A stretch of 64,000 nt of DNA from Actinomyces sp. oral taxon 448 str. F0400 (GTDB lineage Bacteria; Actinomycetota; Actinomycetes; Actinomycetales; Actinomycetaceae), in assembly GCF_000220835.1 (NCBI RefSeq), contig NZ_GL985606.1, positions 2,663,646-2,727,645 of the forward strand. The letters are read 5' to 3'. The notes beneath the pieces were generated by a model. The model made no database searches. It saw nothing but the letters and a program-made list of their open reading frames with translations, and was not told where the DNA came from. The translations under genes and the position numbers were made by a program. Below, piece after piece: positions 18,947 through 27,246 of the stretch (positions within the stretch are counted from its first letter, which is position 1; each line of letters opens with the position of its first letter).

Positions 18947-19698
18947 GGGTCGAGCTGGAGATCTGGCGGCAGAACGGGCCGCGGGCGCAGGGGGCCTTCG
19001 AGGAGCATGTCGTTGGGGATGCGGAGCCGGAGATGAGCCTGCTCGAGTTACTGGACCGCCTCAACGATCAGATCATCGACGCCGGCGGCGAGCCGGTGGT
19101 CTTCGAGTCGGACTGCCGGGAGGGGGTGTGCGGGGCCTGCGGCTTCCTGGTCAATGGCGTCCCGCACGGGCCGGTGGACAACACGCCGGCCTGCCGTCAG
19201 CATCTGCGCGCCTTCCCGAAGGCGACCCGTCTGCGCCTGGAGCCGTGGCGGGCGGCGGCATTCCCCGTCATCCGCGACCTGGTGGTGGACCGCACCGCCC
19301 TGGACGAGCTCATCCGCGCGGGCGGAACGGTGGACGTGGCCGCGGGCACGGCGCCGGACGCCGATGACGTCGCCCAGCCTCGCCAGCAGGCGGAGCGGGC
19401 GCTGGACTTCGCCGCCTGCATCGGGTGCGGAGCCTGCGTGGCGGCGTGTCCCAACGGGGCGGCAATGCTGTTCGCCGGCGCGAAGCTGGCGCACCTGTCA
19501 CTCATGCCGACCGGCCGCCACGAGCGGGCGCGGCGGGCGCGCGGCATGGCTCGGACGCTGGACGAGTTCTTCGGGCCGTGCTCGGTGTACGGCGAGTGCG
19601 TGCCGGCGTGTCCGGCGGGCATCCCGATCGAGGTGATCGCGCGGCTTAACCGGGAGGTGCTGCGCGCCGGTTGGCTCGGCCGGGGCCGCGACGACTGA
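18943..19698 (+). CDS. sdhB: Succinate dehydrogenase/fumarate reductase iron-sulfur subunit
   Basis: 251 residues. The [2Fe-2S] cysteines are in DCREGVCGACGF (Cys58, 63, 66) and TPAC (Cys84). The ferredoxin domain has CIGCGACVAACPNG and CSVYGECVPACPAGIPIEV for the [4Fe-4S] and [3Fe-4S] clusters. It links the flavin of SdhA to the hemes and quinone site of SdhC. The ATG at 18943 overlaps the sdhA stop. The operon ends here; the methyltransferase gene converges from the other side 80 bp away. Confidence 0.95.
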   Translation: MRVELEIWRQNGPRAQGAFEEHVVGDAEPEMSLLELLDRLNDQIIDAGGEPVVFESDCREGVCGACGFLVNGVPHGPVDNTPACRQHLRAFPKATRLRLEPWRAAAFPVIRDLVVDRTALDELIRAGGTVDVAAGTAPDADDVAQPRQQAERALDFAACIGCGACVAACPNGAAMLFAGAKLAHLSLMPTGRHERARRARGMARTLDEFFGPCSVYGECVPACPAGIPIEVIARLNREVLRAGWLGRGRDD

Positions 19699-19778
19699 GC
19701 CCGACCCCGCCGTCCGAATCCACTGCTCGATTCCGCCGGTCCGCCCGCTCCTCACCGGAGCCGGCGGCGTCGATCGCG

Positions 19779-20591
19779 TCAGGCTTCGGGTTTGCGGGCG
19801 ACGACGGCGATGCCCACCATGTCCTTCTCGTAGCGGGTGAACACGGAGCGCATCTCCATCACCCGGGCGCGCAGACCCTTGTCCCTCAGAACATTCCAGA
19901 GGATTCTCAGCGAGCCTCCCAGGCCCTCGTCCTTGAGGTTGCGGCTCATCTTGAGCAGGGCCATGGGGGCGGTTTTGACCCAGTCCACCTCCAGCCCGGC
20001 GTCCTCCATGAGGGCCCGCCAGGCGGCGGCGGTCATGGGACGGGCATTGACGTGAATAGCACGGGCGAGGTCGCGGCGCAGCCGGGTGTCGTCCTCCTCG
20101 GCGATGTCGTCGAAGGCCACCCCGAGCTCGTGGATCGCGTAGCGCCCGCCGGGTCGCAGCACGCGGGCGGCCTCGGCGACGATCGCCGCCTTCGACTTGT
20201 CTCCCTGCATGGTGAGCATGGCCTCTCCGACGACGACGTCGGCGCACTCGTCGCCCAGCCCGGTGTCAGCGGCCTCGCCCTGGCGGACGACGCCGCCGGT
20301 GCCGACGACGGCGGCGACCCGCGCCGCGGCCCGAGGGTCGCGGTCAATGGCGGTGTAGGAGGCTGGGCCGGCGGCGACGATCTCCGCCGCGGTGCGCCCC
20401 AGGCCGGGAGCGAGCTCAACGACATCGGCGCCGGCGAGCCGGGCGTGGTCGAGCATGTCGACGGTCAGGGCGGCGCCGCCGGGGCGCAGGACGCGCTTGC
20501 CCGCGCGGGCGAGGACCCAGTGGCCGGGTGCGGTGGCAATCGGACGGTCGGCGTACGGGAGAGGGACGGCGGAGGCTGGCTTCTCACTCAT
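19779..20591 (-). CDS. SAM-dependent methyltransferase, class I
   Basis: 270 residues. The Rossmann SAM motif I reads DVVELAPGLGRTAAEIV, motif II YTAIDRDPRAAARV, then ADVVVGEAMLTMQGDKSKAA and VLRPGGRYAIHELG, the usual order. It resembles small-molecule or quinone-type methyltransferases (UbiE-like), but has no specific UbiE signature. Position beside sdh and within reach of men genes is suggestive only. ATG 20591 follows TAGGCT by 6 nt. Substrate unknown. Confidence 0.82.
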   Translation of the reverse strand: MSEKPASAVPLPYADRPIATAPGHWVLARAGKRVLRPGGAALTVDMLDHARLAGADVVELAPGLGRTAAEIVAAGPASYTAIDRDPRAAARVAAVVGTGGVVRQGEAADTGLGDECADVVVGEAMLTMQGDKSKAAIVAEAARVLRPGGRYAIHELGVAFDDIAEEDDTRLRRDLARAIHVNARPMTAAAWRALMEDAGLEVDWVKTAPMALLKMSRNLKDEGLGGSLRILWNVLRDKGLRARVMEMRSVFTRYEKDMVGIAVVARKPEA

Positions 20592-20597
20592 GAGGTC

Positions 20598-20603
20598 AGC
20601 CTA
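20598..20603 (-). promoter_or_regulatory. -10 box of the leaderless methyltransferase gene
   Basis: TAGGCT on the minus strand, 6 nt before the ATG at 20591. Confidence 0.5.
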
Positions 20604-21675
20604 ACCATATCGAAACTGACGTCGGTAGGACCGCGAGCCCCCGCCTCCACATGGAGCCGCAGGCAAATCGAGGGCACGCGGACGCCGAAGTTCCAAAATC
20701 ATCTTGTCGACGCCGGACACCGGACCTACCGCTTCAATAATACCTTCCAACCTGATAACGGGGCACGGAAGCAAGCGACGAGCTCACCCGCAGTATTGCG
20801 GCATCGAATCGCTTCCTCTCAATGAATTCCGCTCAAGCACCCCAGCAGGTTACAGCGTCAAAACCCGCTGAAGGATCGATCGCCTCATCCATAACGACGA
20901 TCTCCTTAAATTCTGATACTCGATACATCCGTATTCCATGCTCGTCATCAGCGATGAGATATCAGATATACGCATAGGCCGGGATACTCGCCGACGAGAG
21001 GACCTCGAGGTCTCGTCCGGCAGTAGCGGCGCCCACAAGGCACCTCACCGAAGGGGCATGCCATGATCATTCTGAAAGGGTCCATCATAATGGCTCTTAC
21101 GGCCGACGACGTCCACCACCTACTGGTGCACCGAAAATACTCGCGCCACACTAGCCAAGTGTCGTCGCGCACGGAGCACGCAGGCGCATGCCCGTCACTG
21201 AACGCGGGGGCGGATTCATGACGACATCTATCGCCGATTATTTCGAACATATCATCGGTATGATGCACAGCCCCTGACTGGCGAGCGCGCCGCTAAGACT
21301 GGCGCCGCACCATGTCAGCGTCCCGGCGCAGTGGCCATCATCCGCGGTCCGGTGGCCGGATGGATCAGCTCACCATCCTCGCTCCAGCGCGACGGCACCA
21401 AAGCGAGGTCGCCCGGTTCGACGCCGACGTTGTGCTCATGGATTCCGGCAGCAGCACCGCCCGGCCAACACCTCCCGCCCCCCATCCCGTCGGAGAGCCG
21501 CAGCTCCGAGACGGACCGGCAGGCGATCATCGATGGCTTCCACGCCCGCCAGTCCGCCGAGGTTGAGGCAACGGTCAACGGCACCCGCGGCACGTGAAGG
21601 ATGACGATCGACAGCACCTACCGCTTGAACGGACGCCGACTGAACACCACCTCCACAGCCACGAGAGCGCGAGCC
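20604..21675. other. 1.1-kb gap, AT-richer, no supported gene
   Basis: The stretch 20650-21300 is clearly richer in A and T than its neighbours and has stops in all frames. From 21310 to 21620 overlapping frames are open on both strands (about 90-100 codons), but none shows a known domain, codon pattern or ribosome site that I trust. It could be the remains of a lost gene or an old insertion. Confidence 0.4.
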
Positions 21676-23064
21676 TCAGACCTTGGTGATGTGGTCCAGG
21701 CTCGTCTCACCCACGCGAGTGCCGGGGTACTCGGCGGCGCGCTTGCGGCGATGCATGGCCACGTAATGCCGCTCGATCTCACCGGTGTAGACCTGACGCG
21801 GACGTCCGATGCGCTTGGCCGGGTCGGAGATCATCTCCCGGTACTGGGCGATCCAGCCGGGCAGTCGCCCCAGCGCGAACAGGGGGGTGAACATCTTCGT
21901 CGGGAACCCCATGGCCTGATAGATCAGACCCGTGTAGAAATCGACGTTCGGGTAGAGCCTGCGGGCCACGAAGTAGTCGTCGCTCAACGCCGCCTCCTCC
22001 AGCTCCATGGCGATCTCGAGCTTGCGGTCGCCGTCGTCGGAGCCGAGCCTGGTCAGAACGTCATGAGCGGTTTCCTTGACCAGGGCGGCGCGCGGGTCGT
22101 AATTCTTGTAGACGCGGTGCCCGAAGCCCATCAGGCGCACCCCGTCCTCCTTGTTCTTGACCTTGCGGACGAACTCGGCCGTGCTCATCCCCTCCGCCTG
22201 GATGGTGTCGAGCATGCGCAGGACGGCCTCGTTGGCACCGCCGTGCAGCGGCCCGGACAGGGCCCCCACCCCGGCCGCCACGGAGGCGTACATATTGGCG
22301 TCCGAGGAGCCGACGAGACGCACTGTGGAGGTGGAGCAGTTCTGCTCATGGTCGGCGTGGAGGATGAGAAGCATGTCCAGCGCCCCGATGACCGCCGGGT
22401 CGATCTCATAGGACTGGTCGGGCATGCCGAAGGTCATATTGAGGAAGTCCTCGACGTAACCGTGCTTGGAGTCCGGGTAGAGCAGCGGCAGGCCGATGGC
22501 CCGGCGGGCGATGTAGGAGATCATCGTCGGCATCTTGCTCAGGAGCAGCACGGTGGCGAGCTCGCGCTCGTAGGGGTCGTGCGGGTTGAGGGTGTCCTCG
22601 TAGTAGGTGGCCAGGCCGGCGATGCCCGCCTGAAGGATCGCCATGGGGTGGCCGGAGGAGGGGAAGGAGGTGAAGAAGCTGCGGAAGTCCTCGTGGAGGA
22701 GCCGGTGGCGGGCGATGCGGCGCTCGAACCGCTCGAAGGTCCTGGCGTCGGGCAGCTCGCCGTTGATGAGCAGGTAGGCGACCTCCAGGAAGGTCGAGGA
22801 CTTGGCCAGCTCGGCGATCGGGTAGCCGCGGTAGCGCAGGACCCCCGCACCGCCGTTGATGTAGGTGATGTCGGAGGTGCACGAGGCCGTGTTGGTGAAA
22901 CCCGGATCGAGGGTGACCATGCCGGTCGACCCGAGCAGCCTGGCCACGCCCAGGCCGTCGGAGCCCTCGGTGGAGTGGACGCGCGGCAGCTCCAGGCTCG
23001 TCTGGCCGACGGTGAGAGTGCCCGGCACGTCCAGGTCGTTGGGGTCGGTGATCGTATCGGTCAT
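21676..23064 (-). CDS. gltA: Citrate synthase (type II)
   Basis: 462 residues. It condenses oxaloacetate and acetyl-CoA at the entry of the TCA cycle. The catalytic His is in SGPLHGGANEAV, the second active-site His in MGFGHRVYKNYDPRA, and the Asp/Arg region in YPNVDFYTGLIYQAMGFP. The N-terminal beta-domain (DITYINGGAGVLRYRGYPIA) marks the NADH-regulated Gram-negative-like hexameric type also seen in actinobacteria. ATG 23064 has GAGGAGG 6 nt upstream. Transcribed alone. Confidence 0.95.
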   Translation of the reverse strand: MTDTITDPNDLDVPGTLTVGQTSLELPRVHSTEGSDGLGVARLLGSTGMVTLDPGFTNTASCTSDITYINGGAGVLRYRGYPIAELAKSSTFLEVAYLLINGELPDARTFERFERRIARHRLLHEDFRSFFTSFPSSGHPMAILQAGIAGLATYYEDTLNPHDPYERELATVLLLSKMPTMISYIARRAIGLPLLYPDSKHGYVEDFLNMTFGMPDQSYEIDPAVIGALDMLLILHADHEQNCSTSTVRLVGSSDANMYASVAAGVGALSGPLHGGANEAVLRMLDTIQAEGMSTAEFVRKVKNKEDGVRLMGFGHRVYKNYDPRAALVKETAHDVLTRLGSDDGDRKLEIAMELEEAALSDDYFVARRLYPNVDFYTGLIYQAMGFPTKMFTPLFALGRLPGWIAQYREMISDPAKRIGRPRQVYTGEIERHYVAMHRRKRAAEYPGTRVGETSLDHITKV

Positions 23065-23198
23065 GGTGCCTCCTCGGGGCTGACGACGTCGGTGCCGCCG
23101 CTCCCTTTCGGGCCGCGGCCGGGGCCCTGGTCCGGTTCCCGGGTCACTCTACGGGCTACGCGAGCACAGTGGTGCCGACGGGCGGCGATCAAACGCGA

Positions 23199-24398
23199 TC
23201 AGGGCCGGAACAGGTCGGTGGCGTGTAGGCGACGCGCGGCGGCGTCGACGCGCTCGTCGGTGTCGGTCAGGCTCATGCGCACCCGCCCGGCGCCCGCCTC
23301 GCCGTAGAAGTCCCCGGGGGCGACGACGATGCCCAGCTCGGCGAAGGCCCCCACCAGGTCGAAGGCGCTCATGTTCCTCGGCCCGCTCAGCCACAGGTAG
23401 AGGCCGGCCGCCGAGGCGGGGTCGTTCACCAGGCCGGCCGCCGCCGTCGCCTCCACCAGGACCCGGCGGCGGCGCCGGTAGATCTCCCGCTGGGCGGCCA
23501 CGTGGGCGTCGTCGCCCAGGGCCGCGACCATGGCCGCCTGGACGGGGGCGGGCATGAGCATGCCGGAGTGCTTGCGCACCTGGGTGAGGGCACCGACGAT
23601 CGCGGGATCCCCAGCCAGGAACGCGGCTCGGTAGCCGGCCAGGTTCGATTGCTTGGATAGGGAGTACAGGCAGACGAGTCCGCTCAGGTCACTCGATCCG
23701 TCGTCGCGGGCGCCCGCGACGCGAGGGTCCAGCAGGCTCGGCACGCCTTCGGTGGCCCACGGCTCGGCCCAGGCCAGCTCGGCGTAGCACTCGTCGGAGA
23801 CGACGACGGCGCCGCGTCGGCGCGCCCAGACGACGACACGGGCGAGCTGATCGATCCCCAGGACGTGGCCGTCGGGGTTGCCGGGACTGTTGAGCCATAC
23901 GATGACCGGGGCGGCGGGGCCGTCGTCCCGACCGGCGGGCAGATTCCACGTGTCGGGGTCGGCGTCGGTGTCGACGGGCACGGGGGTGGCGCCGGCCAGA
24001 CGAGCGCCGACGTCGTAGGTGGGGTAGGCGGCGCGCGGATGGACGATGATGTCGCCGGGGCCGGCCCCGAGCTGGAGCGGCAGGAGGGCCACCGACTCCT
24101 TGGAGCCGATAGTGGGGATGACCGCGTCATCGCCCAGGCCGGCCACCCCGCGGCGCCGTTCCATCCAGCCGATGACGGCCTCTCGCAGGGCCGGGGTGCC
24201 GACGGTGGCCGGGTACCCGGGCGCGTCGGACGCGGCCGCCAGGGCGGCGCGGGCGACGTCGGGGCTCTCGTCCACAGGCGTGCCGACGGCGAGGTCGACA
24301 ACGCCACCCGGGTGCCGAGCGGCGCGGACCCGGTAGGGGCGCAAAGAATCCCAGGGGAAATCGGGCAGAGCGAGAGCGCGGGGCAGTATCGGAGTCAC
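23199..24398 (-). CDS. dapC: Succinyldiaminopimelate transaminase DapC
   Basis: 399 residues, PLP fold-type I aminotransferase. The PLP lysine is in CLYSLSKQSNLAGYR; other marks are WLNSPGNPDGHV and VVVSDECYAELAW. The order fdxA-dapC is conserved across actinobacteria and supports DapC over other aminotransferases. It makes N-succinyl-LL-DAP after DapD. The start is GTG 24398: GACAAT lies 6 nt upstream, and the in-frame extension further up runs through a palindrome and is unlikely to be coding. Confidence 0.9.
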   Translation of the reverse strand: MTPILPRALALPDFPWDSLRPYRVRAARHPGGVVDLAVGTPVDESPDVARAALAAASDAPGYPATVGTPALREAVIGWMERRRGVAGLGDDAVIPTIGSKESVALLPLQLGAGPGDIIVHPRAAYPTYDVGARLAGATPVPVDTDADPDTWNLPAGRDDGPAAPVIVWLNSPGNPDGHVLGIDQLARVVVWARRRGAVVVSDECYAELAWAEPWATEGVPSLLDPRVAGARDDGSSDLSGLVCLYSLSKQSNLAGYRAAFLAGDPAIVGALTQVRKHSGMLMPAPVQAAMVAALGDDAHVAAQREIYRRRRRVLVEATAAAGLVNDPASAAGLYLWLSGPRNMSAFDLVGAFAELGIVVAPGDFYGEAGAGRVRMSLTDTDERVDAAARRLHATDLFRP

Positions 24399-24404
24399 TC
24401 CCCC

Positions 24405-24410
24405 ATTGTC
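24405..24410 (-). promoter_or_regulatory. -10 box of leaderless dapC
   Basis: GACAAT on the minus strand, 6 nt before the GTG start at 24398. A weaker match than the TAnnnT boxes of other genes here. Confidence 0.4.
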
Positions 24411-24438
24411 GTACACCGGCGTCTCAGAACGCTCGAGC

Positions 24439-24474
24439 CGTGCTCGCCCCGCCCTCGAGGGCGGGGCGAGCACG
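24439..24474 (-). terminator. Perfect 36-bp palindrome after fdxA
   Basis: Two 18-bp arms meet with no spacer at CTC/GAG (24456/24457); arm CGTGCTCGCCCCGCCCTC. It sits 50 bp past the fdxA stop and just upstream of the dapC promoter, as expected for a strong terminator without a T-run. Confidence 0.55.
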
Positions 24475-24524
24475 AACACGGTGCCTCGGCCCGGGCGAGC
24501 ACGTCCCGTCGGGCCCCGGCCCGG

Positions 24525-24878
24525 TCACTCGTAGCCGTTCTCGGCCTTCCACTCATCGTTCTGCGGAGGCAGCGCGGCCACCATCGGGTCGTCGTAGGAC
24601 TGTGGCCCCGTCTTCTGGGCGCCGCCCGGGGAGCCCAGGCCCTTGAGCTCGAAGAAGTCGATGTTGGCCCGGGTGTAGTCATCCCACTCCTCGGGGACGT
24701 CATCCTCGTAGAAGATCGCCTCCGTGGGGCAGACGGGCTCGCAGGCGCCGCAGTCAACGCATTCGTCGGCGTTGATGTACAAGGTCCGCTCCCCCTCGTA
24801 GATGCAGTCGACCGGACACTCATCCACGCATGCGCGATCCTTGACGTCGACACACGGCTGGGCGATGACGTAAGTCAT
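24525..24878 (-). CDS. fdxA: Ferredoxin FdxA (7Fe type)
   Basis: 117 residues. The N-terminal domain has the two cluster motifs: [19 protein letters not shown] (3Fe-4S plus the fourth ligand of the other cluster) and [12 protein letters not shown] (4Fe-4S). The C-terminal half ([13 protein letters not shown]-like, here [15 protein letters not shown]) is the usual actinobacterial extension. It carries electrons at low potential. ATG 24878 follows AGGGGA by about 7 nt. The neighbour dapC follows with a palindrome between, so they are likely separate transcripts. Confidence 0.93.
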   Translation of the reverse strand: MTYVIAQPCVDVKDRACVDECPVDCIYEGERTLYINADECVDCGACEPVCPTEAIFYEDDVPEEWDDYTRANIDFFELKGLGSPGGAQKTGPQSYDDPMVAALPPQNDEWKAENGYE

Positions 24879-25107
24879 GGGCGGATCCCCTTCTTCTTCT
24901 CGAACGCGCCGCGCGGACAGCGAGGCGTGAACAGGGCCAGTATTGTCCCACGGGTCCGCCCCGCCCAAGATGCCTCGAACGTGGCGCTGAGCACGAGACC
25001 GCGCGCAGCCGGACCACGGGCTCAGCCGGCCCCGTCCATCGGCGCCCCCGGTCAGTCGGGGCCCTCGATCCCGCTCGGTTATGTCTACGCCCGCGGGGCC
25101 GCCTCGG

Positions 25108-27006
25108 TCAGACGGGGGCTCCTCCCACGGGGATCGCGCTCGTCGTCGGGCCCTGCCCGAGGAGCGAGCCGACGATATGCGACAGTGAGAAGTCGGGGCC
25201 GAGCAGCATCGGCGCCAGCCACACCAGGCCGACCAGCAGGACGAGCAGGACGACGGCGATGAGCACGGCGACCTTCAGCCCCGTCGGGATCCCGCGCCCC
25301 CTTCCGGCCTCGGAGGTCCGGCTCCGCCCGGAGCGCAGCGAGGCCCGCGAATCCTTGGTGTCGCGCTCGGACAGCGCGACCCACGTCAGGTGCTCCCCGG
25401 CCGACCACACCTCGCCGCCCCCGGAGCCCGAAGGGGCCCGGGCGGGTGCTGTCGGGGCTGAGCCGGAGGCCGGTTCGGCGATGGGCCTGTCCGCGGCTCC
25501 TCGCGCCTGACTCGCGCCACGGGCCCGGGGGCTCGCGCCTCGGGCCCGGGGGCTCGCGCCGCGGGCTGGAGAGGCGGAGCGGGCCCGCGCCGGGGGTTCC
25601 CCCGCCCCGTCGGATGCGGCGGGGCGGGCCGACGCGTCCGGCGCCGAACGGGTGGAGGAGCGTCGGGATGAGGACGATGACCTGGCGGATGCGACGGGCC
25701 GGGCCGGTGCGGCCGATGCGGGCGACGCTGGGCGGGCGGGCGAGACCGTGGCGGGCGGGACCGTCACCGGCACGGAGGCCGCCGACGCCCGGCTCGGCGC
25801 TCGGGATGCGGTCGGAGCCTCGTGGGCGGCGGTGACGGCGACCCGCTGGTCGGCCACGACCACCCGATACAGAGTCGGACCGCCGCCGTCCGCGGCTTCC
25901 GACGCGACCGACGAGGAGAGGACGCCGACCGGGCCGGAGGCCGCGGCGGACGGTGCCGACGGAGCGAGCACGGGGCGCCGCCGGCTCCCGTGCGAACCCG
26001 TCGCGATCGGTGACGGCGACCCGCTGTCAGGCGCCGGGGTCGAAACGGTCCCGTACTGTTGCGTCGCGACCGCCGGTCGGGAAGGAGGCTGAGCGGCCGG
26101 ACGCGGATGCGCGGGAGCGCTCGCGGAGGGCGCACCGATAGAGGAAACCGCTGACCGTGCAGAAGCGGAGGGCCGCGCGGAGACCGTGCTCGGAGCGGCG
26201 GCATGGGAGCGTCCCTTCGAGCCCGTCACGGGCGCCGGGGCCGTGGGCGCGGAGTGGGTCGTGGAAGTCGTGAACGCACTGCCCGACGTGCCCTCCCGCC
26301 GCCCCGCCCGCGTCGACGGCGACGGCGTCACGCCGATGGGTCGGGTGGGTGCACCACCGAGCAGCAGGGCACTGAGCTCGGCCTCAGTCGTCGACCGGGC
26401 CGATCCGCCGGACACCGCGTCGGAGCGCGTCCGGCGCGCACCCGTCCTCGGAGAGGCCGACGCTCGTGTCGTCGCAGTGCCCGACGATGAAGCGGAGGCC
26501 CGCCGCCGTGAGGGGAAGGCCGAGGAATCCGCGTCTCCCGCCTTAGGCTCGGCCGCTCGCGGACGCGGCATCGCGGCGGATCTGTCGGGAGCGGACGGGC
26601 GCTGGGCCCCGGGACCCCTGCCCGAGCCGGACCGCGCGGCCCTCCCCGGAGAGGGGGACCGTCCGGGAACTCGAGCAGCCTCACCGCCCGAGGCCGACGA
26701 CCCGCCGGCGCCCGCCGCATCGGACCGGGTCCGAGAACCATGCCCGGCGGCGCTGCGGTAGACCGGGACCGCGTTCGCCGGACGGCCGCCCGAGAACATG
26801 GAGTAGGACTGGAACCCCGCTCCGGCGGGAACGACCGACGGCGCATCGCGGTGCTCAGCCCCGCTCATCTCCGGGCTGATCTCCTGGGGGGCGGCGGCAC
26901 GGTGACGCCCTCGGGGGTCGGGCTCAGCTGCTGCACGTCCTCGAGCAGGTCTTGTCTGTCCCGAGGCGTTTAGAGCGGACGGGCGGTCCGGCGTCGTCAC
27001 GGTCAT
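25108..27006 (-). CDS. Ser/Ala/Pro-rich single-pass membrane protein, unknown function
   Basis: 632 residues, almost all low-complexity and rich in Ala, Ser, Pro, Arg and Gly (for example repeats of SPRARGA near residue 500). One hydrophobic helix occurs near the C-terminus (residues 577-601, [20 protein letters not shown]), followed by a short tail. Without a signal peptide, most of the chain would be cytoplasmic. ATG 27006 has GAGGAG 8 nt upstream. It lies 240 bp downstream of the VanW-domain gene on the same strand. Other frames are also open here because of high GC; the membrane helix and ribosome site favour this one. Confidence 0.6.
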   Translation of the reverse strand: MTVTTPDRPSALNASGQTRPARGRAAAEPDPRGRHRAAAPQEISPEMSGAEHRDAPSVVPAGAGFQSYSMFSGGRPANAVPVYRSAAGHGSRTRSDAAGAGGSSASGGEAARVPGRSPSPGRAARSGSGRGPGAQRPSAPDRSAAMPRPRAAEPKAGDADSSAFPSRRRASASSSGTATTRASASPRTGARRTRSDAVSGGSARSTTEAELSALLLGGAPTRPIGVTPSPSTRAGRREGTSGSAFTTSTTHSAPTAPAPVTGSKGRSHAAAPSTVSARPSASARSAVSSIGAPSASAPAHPRPAAQPPSRPAVATQQYGTVSTPAPDSGSPSPIATGSHGSRRRPVLAPSAPSAAASGPVGVLSSSVASEAADGGGPTLYRVVVADQRVAVTAAHEAPTASRAPSRASAASVPVTVPPATVSPARPASPASAAPARPVASARSSSSSRRSSTRSAPDASARPAASDGAGEPPARARSASPARGASPRARGASPRARGASQARGAADRPIAEPASGSAPTAPARAPSGSGGGEVWSAGEHLTWVALSERDTKDSRASLRSGRSRTSEAGRGRGIPTGLKVAVLIAVVLLVLLVGLVWLAPMLLGPDFSLSHIVGSLLGQGPTTSAIPVGGAPV

Positions 27007-27246
27007 GTGCGCTCTCCTCGCGGCGGTGAGGGGGAAACGGTGCCTCCGCGTCGAGACGCACGCGGCGGAGTCCGAGACTCCACCCGGTCGAAACGACTGC
27101 GAGGCCAGGAGGCCATCGTACCGCCATCACCGTTCTATTACGAACCTCAGTTTCTAGCACGCCGTTTGCCTTCAGGAAACGTGGACGCTACAGCAGACCA
27201 CGATCGGGGGTTGCAAACATGCTTTCTCTTCTCATGTCCGCAGCGC

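Noticed and set aside
21315-21617. 100-codon open frame on the minus strand downstream of gltA
   Set aside because: An equally open frame overlaps on the + strand and neither shows a domain, so neither can be supported.
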